Assembly (NCBI GenBank): GCA_019115045.1
Contig: DXEI01000076.1
Span: forward strand, 1-51,519
DNA: 51,519 nt
Reading direction: 5' to 3'
From: Candidatus Gemmiger excrementipullorum
GTDB taxonomy: Bacteria > Bacillota > Clostridia > Oscillospirales > Ruminococcaceae
Positions 18,320-26,257 of this stretch are shown here, in pieces. Positions within the stretch are counted from its first letter, which is position 1. Each line of letters starts with the position of its first letter. The notes beneath the pieces are model-generated. The model did no database searches, was not told where the DNA came from, and was given only the letters and a program-made list of their open reading frames with translations. The translations under genes were made by a program, and so were the position numbers.

Positions 18320-20281
18320 TTACACGGCCAGTTCGATCTCGGCCACCCGCCAACCGTCGGCGGCGGGCGCCAGGCGGATGGTATGCCACACGGCCTGCAC
18401 CGGCGCGGCCTCATTGTCAAGGAGGTCGGCCTGTGTGCCGCGCTCCAGCCCCAGCAGGCCAAAGACGATGCTGCCGTCTGGCTGCGTTTGGGGCGCGGTG
18501 CACAGCTGCGCCAGCACCAGCAGGTTTGCGCCGCGCGCGCCGTTGCCAAAGCAGAGTTCGTCGTTTTCGCCGGGCAGGTAGCCGGTATAATACCCGTTTT
18601 GTTCGTCGTACCCGCCGCTGGCGTAGGCTGCGGCCAGTTCCGGGGTAAAAATCTGCTCCAGGTGGGCTTTGAGTTCGCTGTAACGGGTAAAGCGCGCGCC
18701 CTCGGCCGCCTGGTACAGTTCCGCGCCGTTTTCGCCTTCCAACGGCTCCGCCGGGAAATACCCAAGGCGGACGTTGTAATGCCACAGGAAGTCCAGCGCT
18801 TCGGCCACTGTAACGGCCGCCTGGTGGTCGAGCTGTGCGGGCAGGCAGTAGCGGTGGATACCCTGGTGATCCTCCCATGGGAGGACGATCTGCACCACCC
18901 GCTGGGTGGTATCGGGCAGCGGATAGTCCGGGTCGACCAGCAGCGTGCCGGCGCCGAGCAGGCCGTTTTCATCAGGCTGCACCTCGGGGTTCCGCGCCTG
19001 CAGGTCCGCCGCCGGGACGCCAAACCGTTCGGCAGCCTGCTGCCAAGTCAGCCCGCTGCCGTTTTCCGTGCCGGTCAGGTTGGCCACCAGCGGCAATGCA
19101 GCCGGCAGAGGCTGCCCGTTTTTCAGGCGGACGCGTGTCTCCCAGGTCTGATACTCCGGCGTTTTATCGCCGCCGGTCCAATCGGCGTGCAGGATGGCCC
19201 AGCTGCCGTCGTCGTTGGGGCGCATCGTGTACGTCACCTGCTGACCGGGCTGCATCCACAGCCCGTTGGCCCCACGGGCGATGGTCAGCGCGGCGGTGCC
19301 GTCGGCGTTTTGGGTGAAGGCGGTCATGCGCTGGTTGCGGCCGGTATACCCGGGGCTGGCGGCGAAGTCGAAAGTGTCGGTCGCTTCCTCGTAGATCGCG
19401 CCGTAATCCTCCTGCGTGAAAGCCGCAGCCGAGCGGTGCTGGAAGAAATACGGGGTGACGCCGAACGCGTCCTGCGCCTGCTGCGCCAGTTCTTCGCCGG
19501 ACCAGGCTGCGCCGGCCGGTTCCAGCCCGCGGCCGGACGCAAAACCGGCCAGATAGTAGGTGGTCGACACCGGGGGCAGGTCGTCGGCGTCCTGCCAGGG
19601 CTGGGTGGTGACCCAAGTGCGGAAGCTGTTGACCGCGGTATACGCGCTGCCGCTTTGGGGCAGGTAGCTGCCCTGCGGCACCAGTGCTTCCACACAGCCG
19701 GAAGCGGTATAAAACCCGTTGCCGAACGTTACGGCATAGGTGGTGACGCCGGCGGGCAGCGGCGTCGCGCCGGGGTCGGTGACCGAGATCGTCAGCCACA
19801 GCGGCTCCCCTGCCCCGCCGCCGGAGAAAGCGACCCCCTCCACCGTCAGGCCGGCCAGGTCGGTAAAGGGAAAGACGTCGTCCCGGCTTTCCTTGCCGCT
19901 TGCCGCACGGGTGAAGGTATCGGGGTCAAAATCGCACGCCTGCGCCGCCGCGCGGGCGTCCCCGGTATAGAGCGCCGCCGCCAGCGCATAGGCGTTTTGC
20001 AGGCAGGTCTCGGCGTCGGTGTACATCGAGTCCAGCTCCTGCTGCGTATAGCCGCACCCTTCCACCGCGGCCATCGCCTGCGCGTAGTCCGGGCAGCCTG
20101 CCGGCGGGGCAGCCAGCGGCGAAGGCTGCGGCGTCGCGGTGGGCGCGGGCGTCGCCGCCGGGGCGGCGGATGCCGTGGGCGCAGAGGTGGCGGCAGGCTG
20201 TGCCGGGGCGCAGGCCGCCAGCAGCGCGGCGGCCAGGGCCAGCGCGGGCAAGGCGCGAAGAGGTTGCAGACGGCGTCTCAT
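18320..20281 (-). CDS. Large lipoprotein with LysM-like segment, unknown function
   Basis: 653 residues from the ATG at 20281, which has the same signal peptide and lipobox (LLAAC) as the neighbouring WG-repeat lipoprotein. A Pro/Thr/Ala linker follows to about residue 60. The mature part is exported and rich in Trp, Tyr and Asp. Around residues 400-450 the stretch LTWQQAAERFGVPAADLQARNP resembles a LysM domain, which would suggest peptidoglycan binding. I do not recognise the other domains. Upstream lies a promoter-like TATACT overlapping the rqcH terminator; downstream is the paralogous lipoprotein, so the two probably form an operon. Confidence 0.7.
   Translation of the reverse strand: MRRRLQPLRALPALALAAALLAACAPAQPAATSAPTASAAPAATPAPTATPQPSPLAAPPAGCPDYAQAMAAVEGCGYTQQELDSMYTDAETCLQNAYALAAALYTGDARAAAQACDFDPDTFTRAASGKESRDDVFPFTDLAGLTVEGVAFSGGGAGEPLWLTISVTDPGATPLPAGVTTYAVTFGNGFYTASGCVEALVPQGSYLPQSGSAYTAVNSFRTWVTTQPWQDADDLPPVSTTYYLAGFASGRGLEPAGAAWSGEELAQQAQDAFGVTPYFFQHRSAAAFTQEDYGAIYEEATDTFDFAASPGYTGRNQRMTAFTQNADGTAALTIARGANGLWMQPGQQVTYTMRPNDDGSWAILHADWTGGDKTPEYQTWETRVRLKNGQPLPAALPLVANLTGTENGSGLTWQQAAERFGVPAADLQARNPEVQPDENGLLGAGTLLVDPDYPLPDTTQRVVQIVLPWEDHQGIHRYCLPAQLDHQAAVTVAEALDFLWHYNVRLGYFPAEPLEGENGAELYQAAEGARFTRYSELKAHLEQIFTPELAAAYASGGYDEQNGYYTGYLPGENDELCFGNGARGANLLVLAQLCTAPQTQPDGSIVFGLLGLERGTQADLLDNEAAPVQAVWHTIRLAPAADGWRVAEIELAV
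20135..20281 (-). repeat. Duplicated signal-peptide segment, copy 2
   Basis: Partner of 18102-18248. The same DNA serves as the export module of the larger lipoprotein. The break in similarity at the end of the linker suggests segmental duplication or gene conversion. Confidence 0.9.
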
Positions 20282-20324
20282 GGGGTGTGACCTCCCTTTT
20301 TGCGGCAAAAGCGGCCGTTTTTTC

Positions 20325-20330
20325 CAGTAT
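20325..20330 (-). promoter_or_regulatory. Extended -10 box for the lipoprotein pair
   Basis: On the minus strand TGCTATACT forms an extended -10, immediately after the rqcH terminator hairpin. The -35 would fall inside the hairpin and is weak. Candidate promoter for the gene starting at 20281. Confidence 0.45.
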
Positions 20331-20336
20331 AGCACA

Positions 20337-20370
20337 AAAGCCACACACCGCACAGGCGGCATGTGGCTTT
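20337..20370 (-). terminator. rqcH: Terminator of rqcH
   Basis: On the minus strand AAAGCCACA pairs with TGTGGCTTT, and inside it CCGC pairs with GCGG. The U-tract is short (TTTTGTG), so efficiency is uncertain. It lies directly after the rqcH stop. Confidence 0.65.
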
Positions 20371-20387
20371 GTAATAAAATTTACAAC

Positions 20388-22142
20388 TCAGCGCTTTTTG
20401 AGCTGTTCTTCCAGCCCGGGGCGCGGCGTGACGTAGACGGTGGTGTAGACGTTGTACAGCACCATGCCGGGTTTGGCGCCGTTTGCTTTCCAGATGTTTT
20501 TGACCTCGGTGGTGTCCACCGCCACCTTGGCCCCGGCGTTCTGGCTGGAATGCAGCACCGCCAGCTCGGCGGCTTCCTGCCGGGTGGCGTCAGGGATCGT
20601 CTCGCCGCGGCTCATGACGACGCAGTGGCTGCCGGGGGCTTTTTGCACGTGGAACCACAGGTCCTTGCCGCGGGCGGTGTGCAGCGTGAGTTTATCGTTT
20701 TGCAAATTGTTGCGGCCCACCAAAATTTCGAACCCGTCGCTGGATGTATAGCGCAGGAAATCGGCCGGTTTCTGGCGTTTGTCGCGCGGTTTGTAGTATT
20801 TTAAGTAGCCCTGGCTTTTCAGCTCGGCGCGGATCTCGTTGAGGGCGGCCTCGCCGGGGGCGGCTTCGACCTCGTACAGCACGGTGGCCAGGTATTCGAT
20901 CTCGGCTTCCCCCTCCACCAGCAGTTTTTGCAGCATGGCGTGGGCGGTCTGCTTCTTTTTATAGTCCTTGAAATATTTCTGCGCGTTCTCGTTGGGGCCG
21001 AGACGCGGGTCCAGCCGGATGGTGACATCCTCGCCGGTGTAGTAGTTCTGCACGGTCACCTGGCGGTCGCCCTTGTGCATGGCCCAGAGGTTGGCTTGCA
21101 GCAGCTCGCCGTACAGGCGCAGCGTGTCGGCCTTGCTGGACTGGGCCAGCTCCTCGCGCCGGGCGGCCTGCTTGCGCACGGCGCGCTCGTGCATATTGTG
21201 CACGGCCTTGTACAGCTCGCGGCTTTTCTGGCGTAGGCGCTCGGCGCGGTCCTTGGTGGCGTAGTAATCCTCCAGCAGTTCGCTGTAGGTGGCGTACTGC
21301 GTCAGGATGGCCTGAGCCCCGTACTGCCGCGGCACAAAAAAGCTGAACTCCACCGGTTTGGGCGCGCCGTCGGCCTGGGGCAGGCGCACCGCCGTGGGCG
21401 TGCCGCCGGCGGCGTGTTCCTGTTTGAGGGCGTCGAGCGCGGCGGCCAGCGCGGCGCGTTCACGCTCGTCCAGCTCGCTGGCCAGGGCCGGGGTCTCGCC
21501 CAGGGCGCGGCAGACGGCCTCCCGCATGACGATGGGCCCCACGCCGGACACCGTTTTGCCCAGCGCCGCGGCCACCGGCAGCTCTTTTTGGCAGGCGGCG
21601 GCCACCAGCGCGGCGGCGTCCGCTGCCAGAAAATCCGGCCGGGCCGGTTTGGGCGGCAGTGTGTAGGGCAGGCCCGGCAGCAGCTGGCGGACCTCGCTGT
21701 CCTCAAAGTCCACGCGCTTGAGCGCGTCGATGATGCGGCCGTTTTGCACCAGCACGAGGTTGGAGTAGCGGCCCATCAGCTCGGCCGCCAGCGTGTTGGT
21801 GACAAGGTCGCCCATCTCGTTGGTGCAGCGGAAGTCAAAATAGACGATGCGGTCGCCGGGTTCGCGCCGCAGCGCGATGAGCCGCCCGCCTGTGAGGTGT
21901 TTGCGCAGCAGCATGCAAAAGCCCGGCGGCGTGAGCGGGTTTTCAAACGTTTCTTTCGTCAGGCAGACGCGGGCCGAGCCGCTGCGCGCCGACAGCAGCA
22001 GCCGGAACGTATCGGTGCGGGTGCGCAGTGTCAGCACGACTTCGTCGCGCGTCGGCTCAAAGATCTTGTCGATCTTGGCGTCCAGCAGCGTCTTGTTCAG
22101 TTCACCGGCGACGAGCGCCAGCGTGGCGGCATCCAGAGCCAT
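20388..22142 (-). CDS. rqcH: Ribosome quality control protein RqcH (NFACT family)
   Basis: 584 residues. RqcH binds split 50S subunits with stalled peptidyl-tRNA and recruits tRNA-Ala to add C-terminal alanine tails. The order is NFACT-N (residues 1-200, with KIDKIFEPTRDEVVLTLRTR), helix-hairpin-helix and coiled coils (about 220-430), then the NFACT-R domain, which has KDLWFHVQKAPGSHCVV and SSQNAGAKVAVDTTEVKNIW. These match the former fibronectin-binding family FbpA/YloA. AAAAGGAGAACCCC precedes the ATG. It follows the Nif3 gene in the same direction. Confidence 0.93.
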   Translation of the reverse strand: MALDAATLALVAGELNKTLLDAKIDKIFEPTRDEVVLTLRTRTDTFRLLLSARSGSARVCLTKETFENPLTPPGFCMLLRKHLTGGRLIALRREPGDRIVYFDFRCTNEMGDLVTNTLAAELMGRYSNLVLVQNGRIIDALKRVDFEDSEVRQLLPGLPYTLPPKPARPDFLAADAAALVAAACQKELPVAAALGKTVSGVGPIVMREAVCRALGETPALASELDERERAALAAALDALKQEHAAGGTPTAVRLPQADGAPKPVEFSFFVPRQYGAQAILTQYATYSELLEDYYATKDRAERLRQKSRELYKAVHNMHERAVRKQAARREELAQSSKADTLRLYGELLQANLWAMHKGDRQVTVQNYYTGEDVTIRLDPRLGPNENAQKYFKDYKKKQTAHAMLQKLLVEGEAEIEYLATVLYEVEAAPGEAALNEIRAELKSQGYLKYYKPRDKRQKPADFLRYTSSDGFEILVGRNNLQNDKLTLHTARGKDLWFHVQKAPGSHCVVMSRGETIPDATRQEAAELAVLHSSQNAGAKVAVDTTEVKNIWKANGAKPGMVLYNVYTTVYVTPRPGLEEQLKKR

Positions 22143-22154
22143 GGGGTTCTCCTT

Positions 22155-22907
22155 TTATAAGTAGGTATAGGGGTCGGTGTCGGCGGCGGCGTGGCGCACG
22201 GCCAGCTGCGGGAACGCCGCAGCCAGCCGCGCGGCCAGCACGTCGGCGATGGCATGCTCGGTGCCCCAGTGGCCGGCCACGATGAGCCCGACGCCTTTTT
22301 GCTGTGCCAACAGCGCGATGTGGTGCGCGCCCTCGCCGGTGACCAGGCAGTCGGCCCCCTCGTCGATGGCCTGCTGCAGGTAGCTGCCGCCCGCGCCGCT
22401 GACCTCGGCCAGGCAGGCCACGGGCCTGGGGCTTGCAACATATTTGACGCCGCTGTGCAGCGTCGCGGCGCAGTGGCGCGCCAGGGCCTCGACGGTGGTG
22501 GGCGGCACCGCGCCGATGCGCCCGCAGCCGTCGGCAAACGCGCGGCGGCCTTCGCGCGCGATGCCCAGGGTGTCGGCCAACAGGTCGTTGACGCCGCCCT
22601 CGGCCGCATCAAGGTTGGTGTGCATGCAGATGGCGGAGATGCCGTTTTGCAAAAGCAGCGCCGGGACGTCGTCTGCCGCGATGCGCTTGAGCGCGTCAAA
22701 GATGACCGGGTGGTGGCTGACGATGAGCGTGCAGCCGGACGCGGCGGCCTCCCTCACGACGGCGGGGGTGATGTCGAGCGCCGTCAGCACGCCGTCCACC
22801 GGGGCCCCGGCGTCGACGAGCAGGCCGACGTTGTCCCAGGCGCAGGCCAGCTCCGGCGGGGCGAAGGCTTGCAGCTGCCGCAAGACCTCTTGTACAGTCA
22901 CAGACAT
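22155..22907 (-). CDS. Nif3-like dinuclear metal centre hexameric protein (YqfO family)
   Basis: 250 residues from the ATG at 22907, which has GGAGG seven bases before it; a longer open frame upstream belongs to trmK. Nif3 proteins form toroids with two metal ions; the cellular role is still unsettled, and some are annotated as GTP cyclohydrolase type 2. Metal-binding motifs are visible as LIVSHHPVIFD near 60, CMHTNLDAAEGGVND near 95, and VTGEGAHHIALLAQQKG with VAGHWGTEH near the end. The pair trmK-nif3 is conserved in Firmicutes. Its start lies inside the end of trmK. Confidence 0.93.
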   Translation of the reverse strand: MSVTVQEVLRQLQAFAPPELACAWDNVGLLVDAGAPVDGVLTALDITPAVVREAAASGCTLIVSHHPVIFDALKRIAADDVPALLLQNGISAICMHTNLDAAEGGVNDLLADTLGIAREGRRAFADGCGRIGAVPPTTVEALARHCAATLHSGVKYVASPRPVACLAEVSGAGGSYLQQAIDEGADCLVTGEGAHHIALLAQQKGVGLIVAGHWGTEHAIADVLAARLAAAFPQLAVRHAAADTDPYTYL

Positions 22908-23572
22908 GAGCGTTCCTCCAGTTCCAAAATCAGGGCGTCCACCGCGTCGGCCTCGGGGCCGGGCGGCAGGCCGCGGCGGTATTTTTTGAGCTTGGCGTTC
23001 TGCTGCGCGCAGTAGGCGGCAAAGCCGGGCCGCCCGGCCGTTTGGCCGCACAGGCATGCAAGGCCGTCGGGCTCGTGCGCGGCGCCGGTATAGCGGGCGT
23101 TCATAACGGCGTACCACCGCCCGGCCGCCTGGCACAGCGTTTCGCCCGCCAGCGCAAAGCCGCGGCGCGCCAGCCAGCGGCGCAGCACGCTGTGCTTGGT
23201 GGCCGGCACCAATACCAGGTTGTAGCGCGCGTCGAACACCCAGGGCGCAGCTTCCAGGATTTCGATGATGGTCTCGGCCCCCATGCCGGCGATGATGATG
23301 TCGTCGGCCTCGCCGGGGCGCAGCACCGAGAGCCCGCTGCCCAGCCGGCACTGCACTTTGTCCCCGTAGGGCGCGCAGCGCTGGCGGGCTTTGGCCAGCG
23401 GGTCAGGGCGCAGGTCGCACGCCAAAACAAGCGGGCAGCGACCGCTGCCCGCCAGTGCGGCACTTAATTTGCCGTGGTCGCAGCCGATGTCCGCCGCGAC
23501 GTGCCCCGGCCGCACATAGCCGAAGGCCGCCGCCAGGCGGGCGTCCAGCCGCGGCGTGTTACTGACGGCCAA
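22898..23572 (-). CDS. trmK: tRNA (adenine(22)-N(1))-methyltransferase TrmK
   Basis: 224 residues if the TTG at 23572 is the start. No ATG lies at a sensible place, and upstream codons belong to the DUF1858 gene in another frame. The enzyme methylates A22 of tRNAs using S-adenosylmethionine. The SAM-binding motif is ADIGCDHGKLSAAL, followed by the acidic CDLRPDPLAKA, and the catalytic-loop-like DIIIAGMGAETIIEIL is seen. It overlaps the DUF1858 gene by 14 bases upstream and nif3 by 10 bases downstream, so all three are coupled. Family sure; start uncertain. Confidence 0.85.
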   Translation of the reverse strand: MAVSNTPRLDARLAAAFGYVRPGHVAADIGCDHGKLSAALAGSGRCPLVLACDLRPDPLAKARQRCAPYGDKVQCRLGSGLSVLRPGEADDIIIAGMGAETIIEILEAAPWVFDARYNLVLVPATKHSVLRRWLARRGFALAGETLCQAAGRWYAVMNARYTGAAHEPDGLACLCGQTAGRPGFAAYCAQQNAKLKKYRRGLPPGPEADAVDALILELEERSCL

Positions 23573-23765
23573 AATACTCGTTGAGCTGGGCCACCAGCGC
23601 GTCGGCGTCGACGCCGTGCACGGCGCAGGCCTGCTCGACAGTCTCGCCATGGGCGGCCATGCAGCCCAGGCAGTGCATGCCCGTGGCCAGGAAGATGGGC
23701 ACGCAGCCCTGGGCGGGGTCGTTGTTGAGGATCTCGGCAATGATGGTATCTTTGGTAACAGTCAT
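23559..23765 (-). CDS. DUF1858 domain protein (hybrid-cluster-associated redox disulfide type)
   Basis: 68 residues. The whole protein is one DUF1858 domain with the CxxC motif in GMHCLGCMAAHGETVEQAC. Proteins of this kind occur near hybrid cluster proteins or other redox proteins and may act as small disulfide or metal-binding partners; no such partner is seen here. AAAGGA precedes the ATG. It overlaps trmK. Confidence 0.88.
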   Translation of the reverse strand: MTVTKDTIIAEILNNDPAQGCVPIFLATGMHCLGCMAAHGETVEQACAVHGVDADALVAQLNEYFGRQ

Positions 23766-23798
23766 GGCAGTACGTTCCTTTCTGATAAAACGGGATGT

Positions 23799-26063
23799 TT
23801 ATGATACCGGCTGCCAGGCAGCGTACAGCGCAAAGCCTTGCAGCTGGGTCAACAAAGTCAGCAGCGCCACAGCCAGCGCGGCCCCGTGGGCAGCGCTGCG
23901 GCGCAAAGCCACCAGGCGCTGGGCCCGCAGCAGCAACAGCGCCAGCGGCAGCACCGGCAGCAGGTAGCGCCCCTGCATGCCGAACAGCGTCTGGTAGTTG
24001 ATGGGCGTCCAGTTGAGCGCCGCAGCCAGCACCGCCAGCGCCACGCAGGCCAGCATGCCCGCTGTGCCCCACGCCATGCAGCGGCCCAGGGGGGCGCTTT
24101 CTGCAGTGGGCAGGGCAGCCGCCAGCAGCGCCAGCACCAGGCCGACGCCCAGCAGCCAGCTGACGTCGATGCGGTAGACGATGGGCTCGCCCAGCGTCGT
24201 GCCCAGCAGCCCCTGCAGCCACAGCGCGCCCTGCTCCGGCAGGGTGCGCAGCAGCAGTTTGAGGGTGGCGGGCAGGTTGCGGCAGATATACCCGAACGAG
24301 AACGTCCACACCGAGTCGCCGTTGGGCTGGACTTCCAGCAACTGGTCGGGCGTCAGGCCGCCGCCCATGCGGGAGAATGCGAACAGCCCGCCGGCCACGG
24401 CCAGCACCGCCGCCACGGCCACGCCGCGCCAGAACCGCCGCCGCTTGGCGGCGTCCGCCCGCACGCGCAGGTACAGCGCGCAGAGCACCGCCAACGCCGC
24501 CAGCGCCGCCAGCGCGGCCGCGGCGAGCATCGGGGTGCTCATATCGCGCGCGGCGTACCCCAGCGCCGAAGCGTTGGACACGACCCACAGGCCGGCCGCC
24601 AGCGCCAGCACAGCCGCCTGCACCAGGCGGCCCGGCCGGACCGAAACGCCATGCAGCGAGACCGACGCCTGCGCCGGGGCGCGGCGCGGATCAAGATGTT
24701 CGGGCGGGATGGCCAGGCACAGCAGCACCACCGGCAGGTAGATCGCCTTGGCCGGGGCCACGGCGGCCCCCAGCAGCACCAGCAGCGCCAGCTGCCAGCG
24801 CCGGCCCGGCTGCGCGCGCAGCGAAAGACACAGCGCCGTGAACAGGAACACCGTGCCCAGCACGGCGGCGTCGGGCGAAAGGCTGGCCGCCAGCTGCAGC
24901 GGCATGGGCAGCAGCGCTGCGGCGGCAAACAACCCGCGCAGCGCGGCGGGCGCTAATGCGACCGCCGCGGCCGCCAGCGCCAGATAGACCAGCAGGTTGG
25001 CGGCGCGGCCCCAGTCCAGCATCGTGTAAAAGTTTTTGCCCTGGCTGCGCGCCAGCCGGATGCCGGCCGCCTGCGCCCAATAGCTGCCGCTGCCCTGCCC
25101 GGCCTCGGCGCCGCTGATCTCAGTCAGCCTGTCGGGGCCGTCCGGCTCGCTCTGGCGGGCCTGGGCCTGCGCTTTGTAGGCAAAAATGCCGATCTCGCCA
25201 GTCTTGGTGCCAAAATACGGCGCGTCGCAGCTGCGCACCAGCAGCTTGCCGCCCTGCGACGGCTGCTGCCCGCCCCAGACGCTGGCCAGCTCATACGCAG
25301 CGGCCAGGTGGGTGTATTCGTCCGGCGCGACAAGGGCGGGCGTGACGCGCAGAAAGCCCAGCCCCAAACACAGCCCGGCCGCCGCTGCCAGCAGCGCCAG
25401 CGGCGCATGCAGCACCGCCAAAAACACCGCCGCAAAAGCGGCCGCCGCCAGCGGCAGCGCCAGCTGCGCGGCCAGTTCGGCCGGCCAGCTGCCGGAATAA
25501 TCGCGCACGCGCTGTACCGCCAGCGTGGCGTCCAGCGCCTGCGCGCCGTCCGCCCCGTTATACAGCGCCATGCCGTCCACTTCGCCTTCGCTGGCCCACA
25601 GGCCCAGCGGGCCGTCCCACGGCACGGCGTTGTACAGGTGCACGGTCAGCGTTTCGTCCTGCGCGGCCATATAGGGGCGCTCGGTCGTGAACTCGGTAAA
25701 CGTATCGTTGAAGATGTTCAAAAAATTGCCGGCGCTTTGCAGCAGCTGCTCGCCCTGCGCATTGTAGACATCCACCATCACCATGCCGGATTTATACAGC
25801 TGGTCATGGGTGCTGAAGCGCAGCCGCACGCCGTAAAACGCCTGCCCGGCCTGCAGCGGGATCTCCTGGATCAGGCCGCCGTCCTCCGGCAGGTCGACGA
25901 TCTGGCTGTATTCGTCGTTGACGATCTCATACACAGGTTCGTTGCCCAGCCGCTGCTGCAGGTCATACCCCACCCAGCGGCAGGCCAGCCATACCGCGGC
26001 AGCCGCCAGCGCCGCCGCCAGCAGGGCGGCAAACACCCGGTGTGCGCGTAAAAATTTGGACAT
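23799..26063 (-). CDS. DUF2142 polytopic membrane protein, GT-C glycosyltransferase-like
   Basis: 754 residues with about 12 membrane segments. Residues 10-30 form the first segment, followed by an extracytoplasmic domain of about 170 residues. The core TPALVAPDEYTHLAAAYELA (Asp-Glu just after the second segment) and SLSPDAAVLGTVFLF match DUF2142, a family related to GT-C glycosyltransferases that use lipid-linked sugars; MQGRYLLPVLPLALLLL near the C-terminus is also typical. Substrate unknown. Its neighbour upstream is another GT-C-like protein, which suggests a shared role in cell-surface glycan synthesis. 33 bases separate it from DUF1858. Confidence 0.82.
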   Translation of the reverse strand: MSKFLRAHRVFAALLAAALAAAAVWLACRWVGYDLQQRLGNEPVYEIVNDEYSQIVDLPEDGGLIQEIPLQAGQAFYGVRLRFSTHDQLYKSGMVMVDVYNAQGEQLLQSAGNFLNIFNDTFTEFTTERPYMAAQDETLTVHLYNAVPWDGPLGLWASEGEVDGMALYNGADGAQALDATLAVQRVRDYSGSWPAELAAQLALPLAAAAFAAVFLAVLHAPLALLAAAAGLCLGLGFLRVTPALVAPDEYTHLAAAYELASVWGGQQPSQGGKLLVRSCDAPYFGTKTGEIGIFAYKAQAQARQSEPDGPDRLTEISGAEAGQGSGSYWAQAAGIRLARSQGKNFYTMLDWGRAANLLVYLALAAAAVALAPAALRGLFAAAALLPMPLQLAASLSPDAAVLGTVFLFTALCLSLRAQPGRRWQLALLVLLGAAVAPAKAIYLPVVLLCLAIPPEHLDPRRAPAQASVSLHGVSVRPGRLVQAAVLALAAGLWVVSNASALGYAARDMSTPMLAAAALAALAALAVLCALYLRVRADAAKRRRFWRGVAVAAVLAVAGGLFAFSRMGGGLTPDQLLEVQPNGDSVWTFSFGYICRNLPATLKLLLRTLPEQGALWLQGLLGTTLGEPIVYRIDVSWLLGVGLVLALLAAALPTAESAPLGRCMAWGTAGMLACVALAVLAAALNWTPINYQTLFGMQGRYLLPVLPLALLLLRAQRLVALRRSAAHGAALAVALLTLLTQLQGFALYAAWQPVS

Positions 26064-26108
26064 CCGGCTCTCGCCGCCTTTCCTGTAGGTTCTGCGGGGG
26101 ACAGTCTT

Positions 26109-26114
26109 ATTATA
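26109..26114 (-). promoter_or_regulatory. Possible -10 box for the DUF2142 gene
   Basis: TATAAT on the minus strand 46 bases before the ATG at 26063, but with no good -35 at 17 bases. The stronger candidate is the one at 26228-26256. Confidence 0.4.
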
Positions 26115-26227
26115 CCATGACGCGCAGCGGAATGGCAGAATTGCGCATCCAAAGCTTTGCCGGACCGGCGCTACGCCAGAACGGCAAGGCGCCCGGCAAA
26201 AAACGGGATGACAGCCGCCCTGCGGCT

Positions 26228-26256
26228 ATTATACCGCAAGCGCGGCAAAAGCGCAA
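26228..26256 (-). promoter_or_regulatory. Promoter between the two GT-C-like genes
   Basis: TTGCGC (26256-26251), 17-bp spacer, TATAAT (26233-26228) on the minus strand. It starts just after the end of the upstream glycosyltransferase gene and reads towards the DUF2142 gene. A small hairpin (26214-26228) and six T residues (26204-26199) follow on the minus strand and might act as a weak terminator or attenuator in the 165-base leader. Confidence 0.6.
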
Positions 26257-26257
26257 A

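Noticed and set aside
18077-20290. 737-codon open frame on the plus strand
   Set aside because: Antisense to the large lipoprotein, with low-complexity Arg/Gly/Gln composition typical of a shadow.
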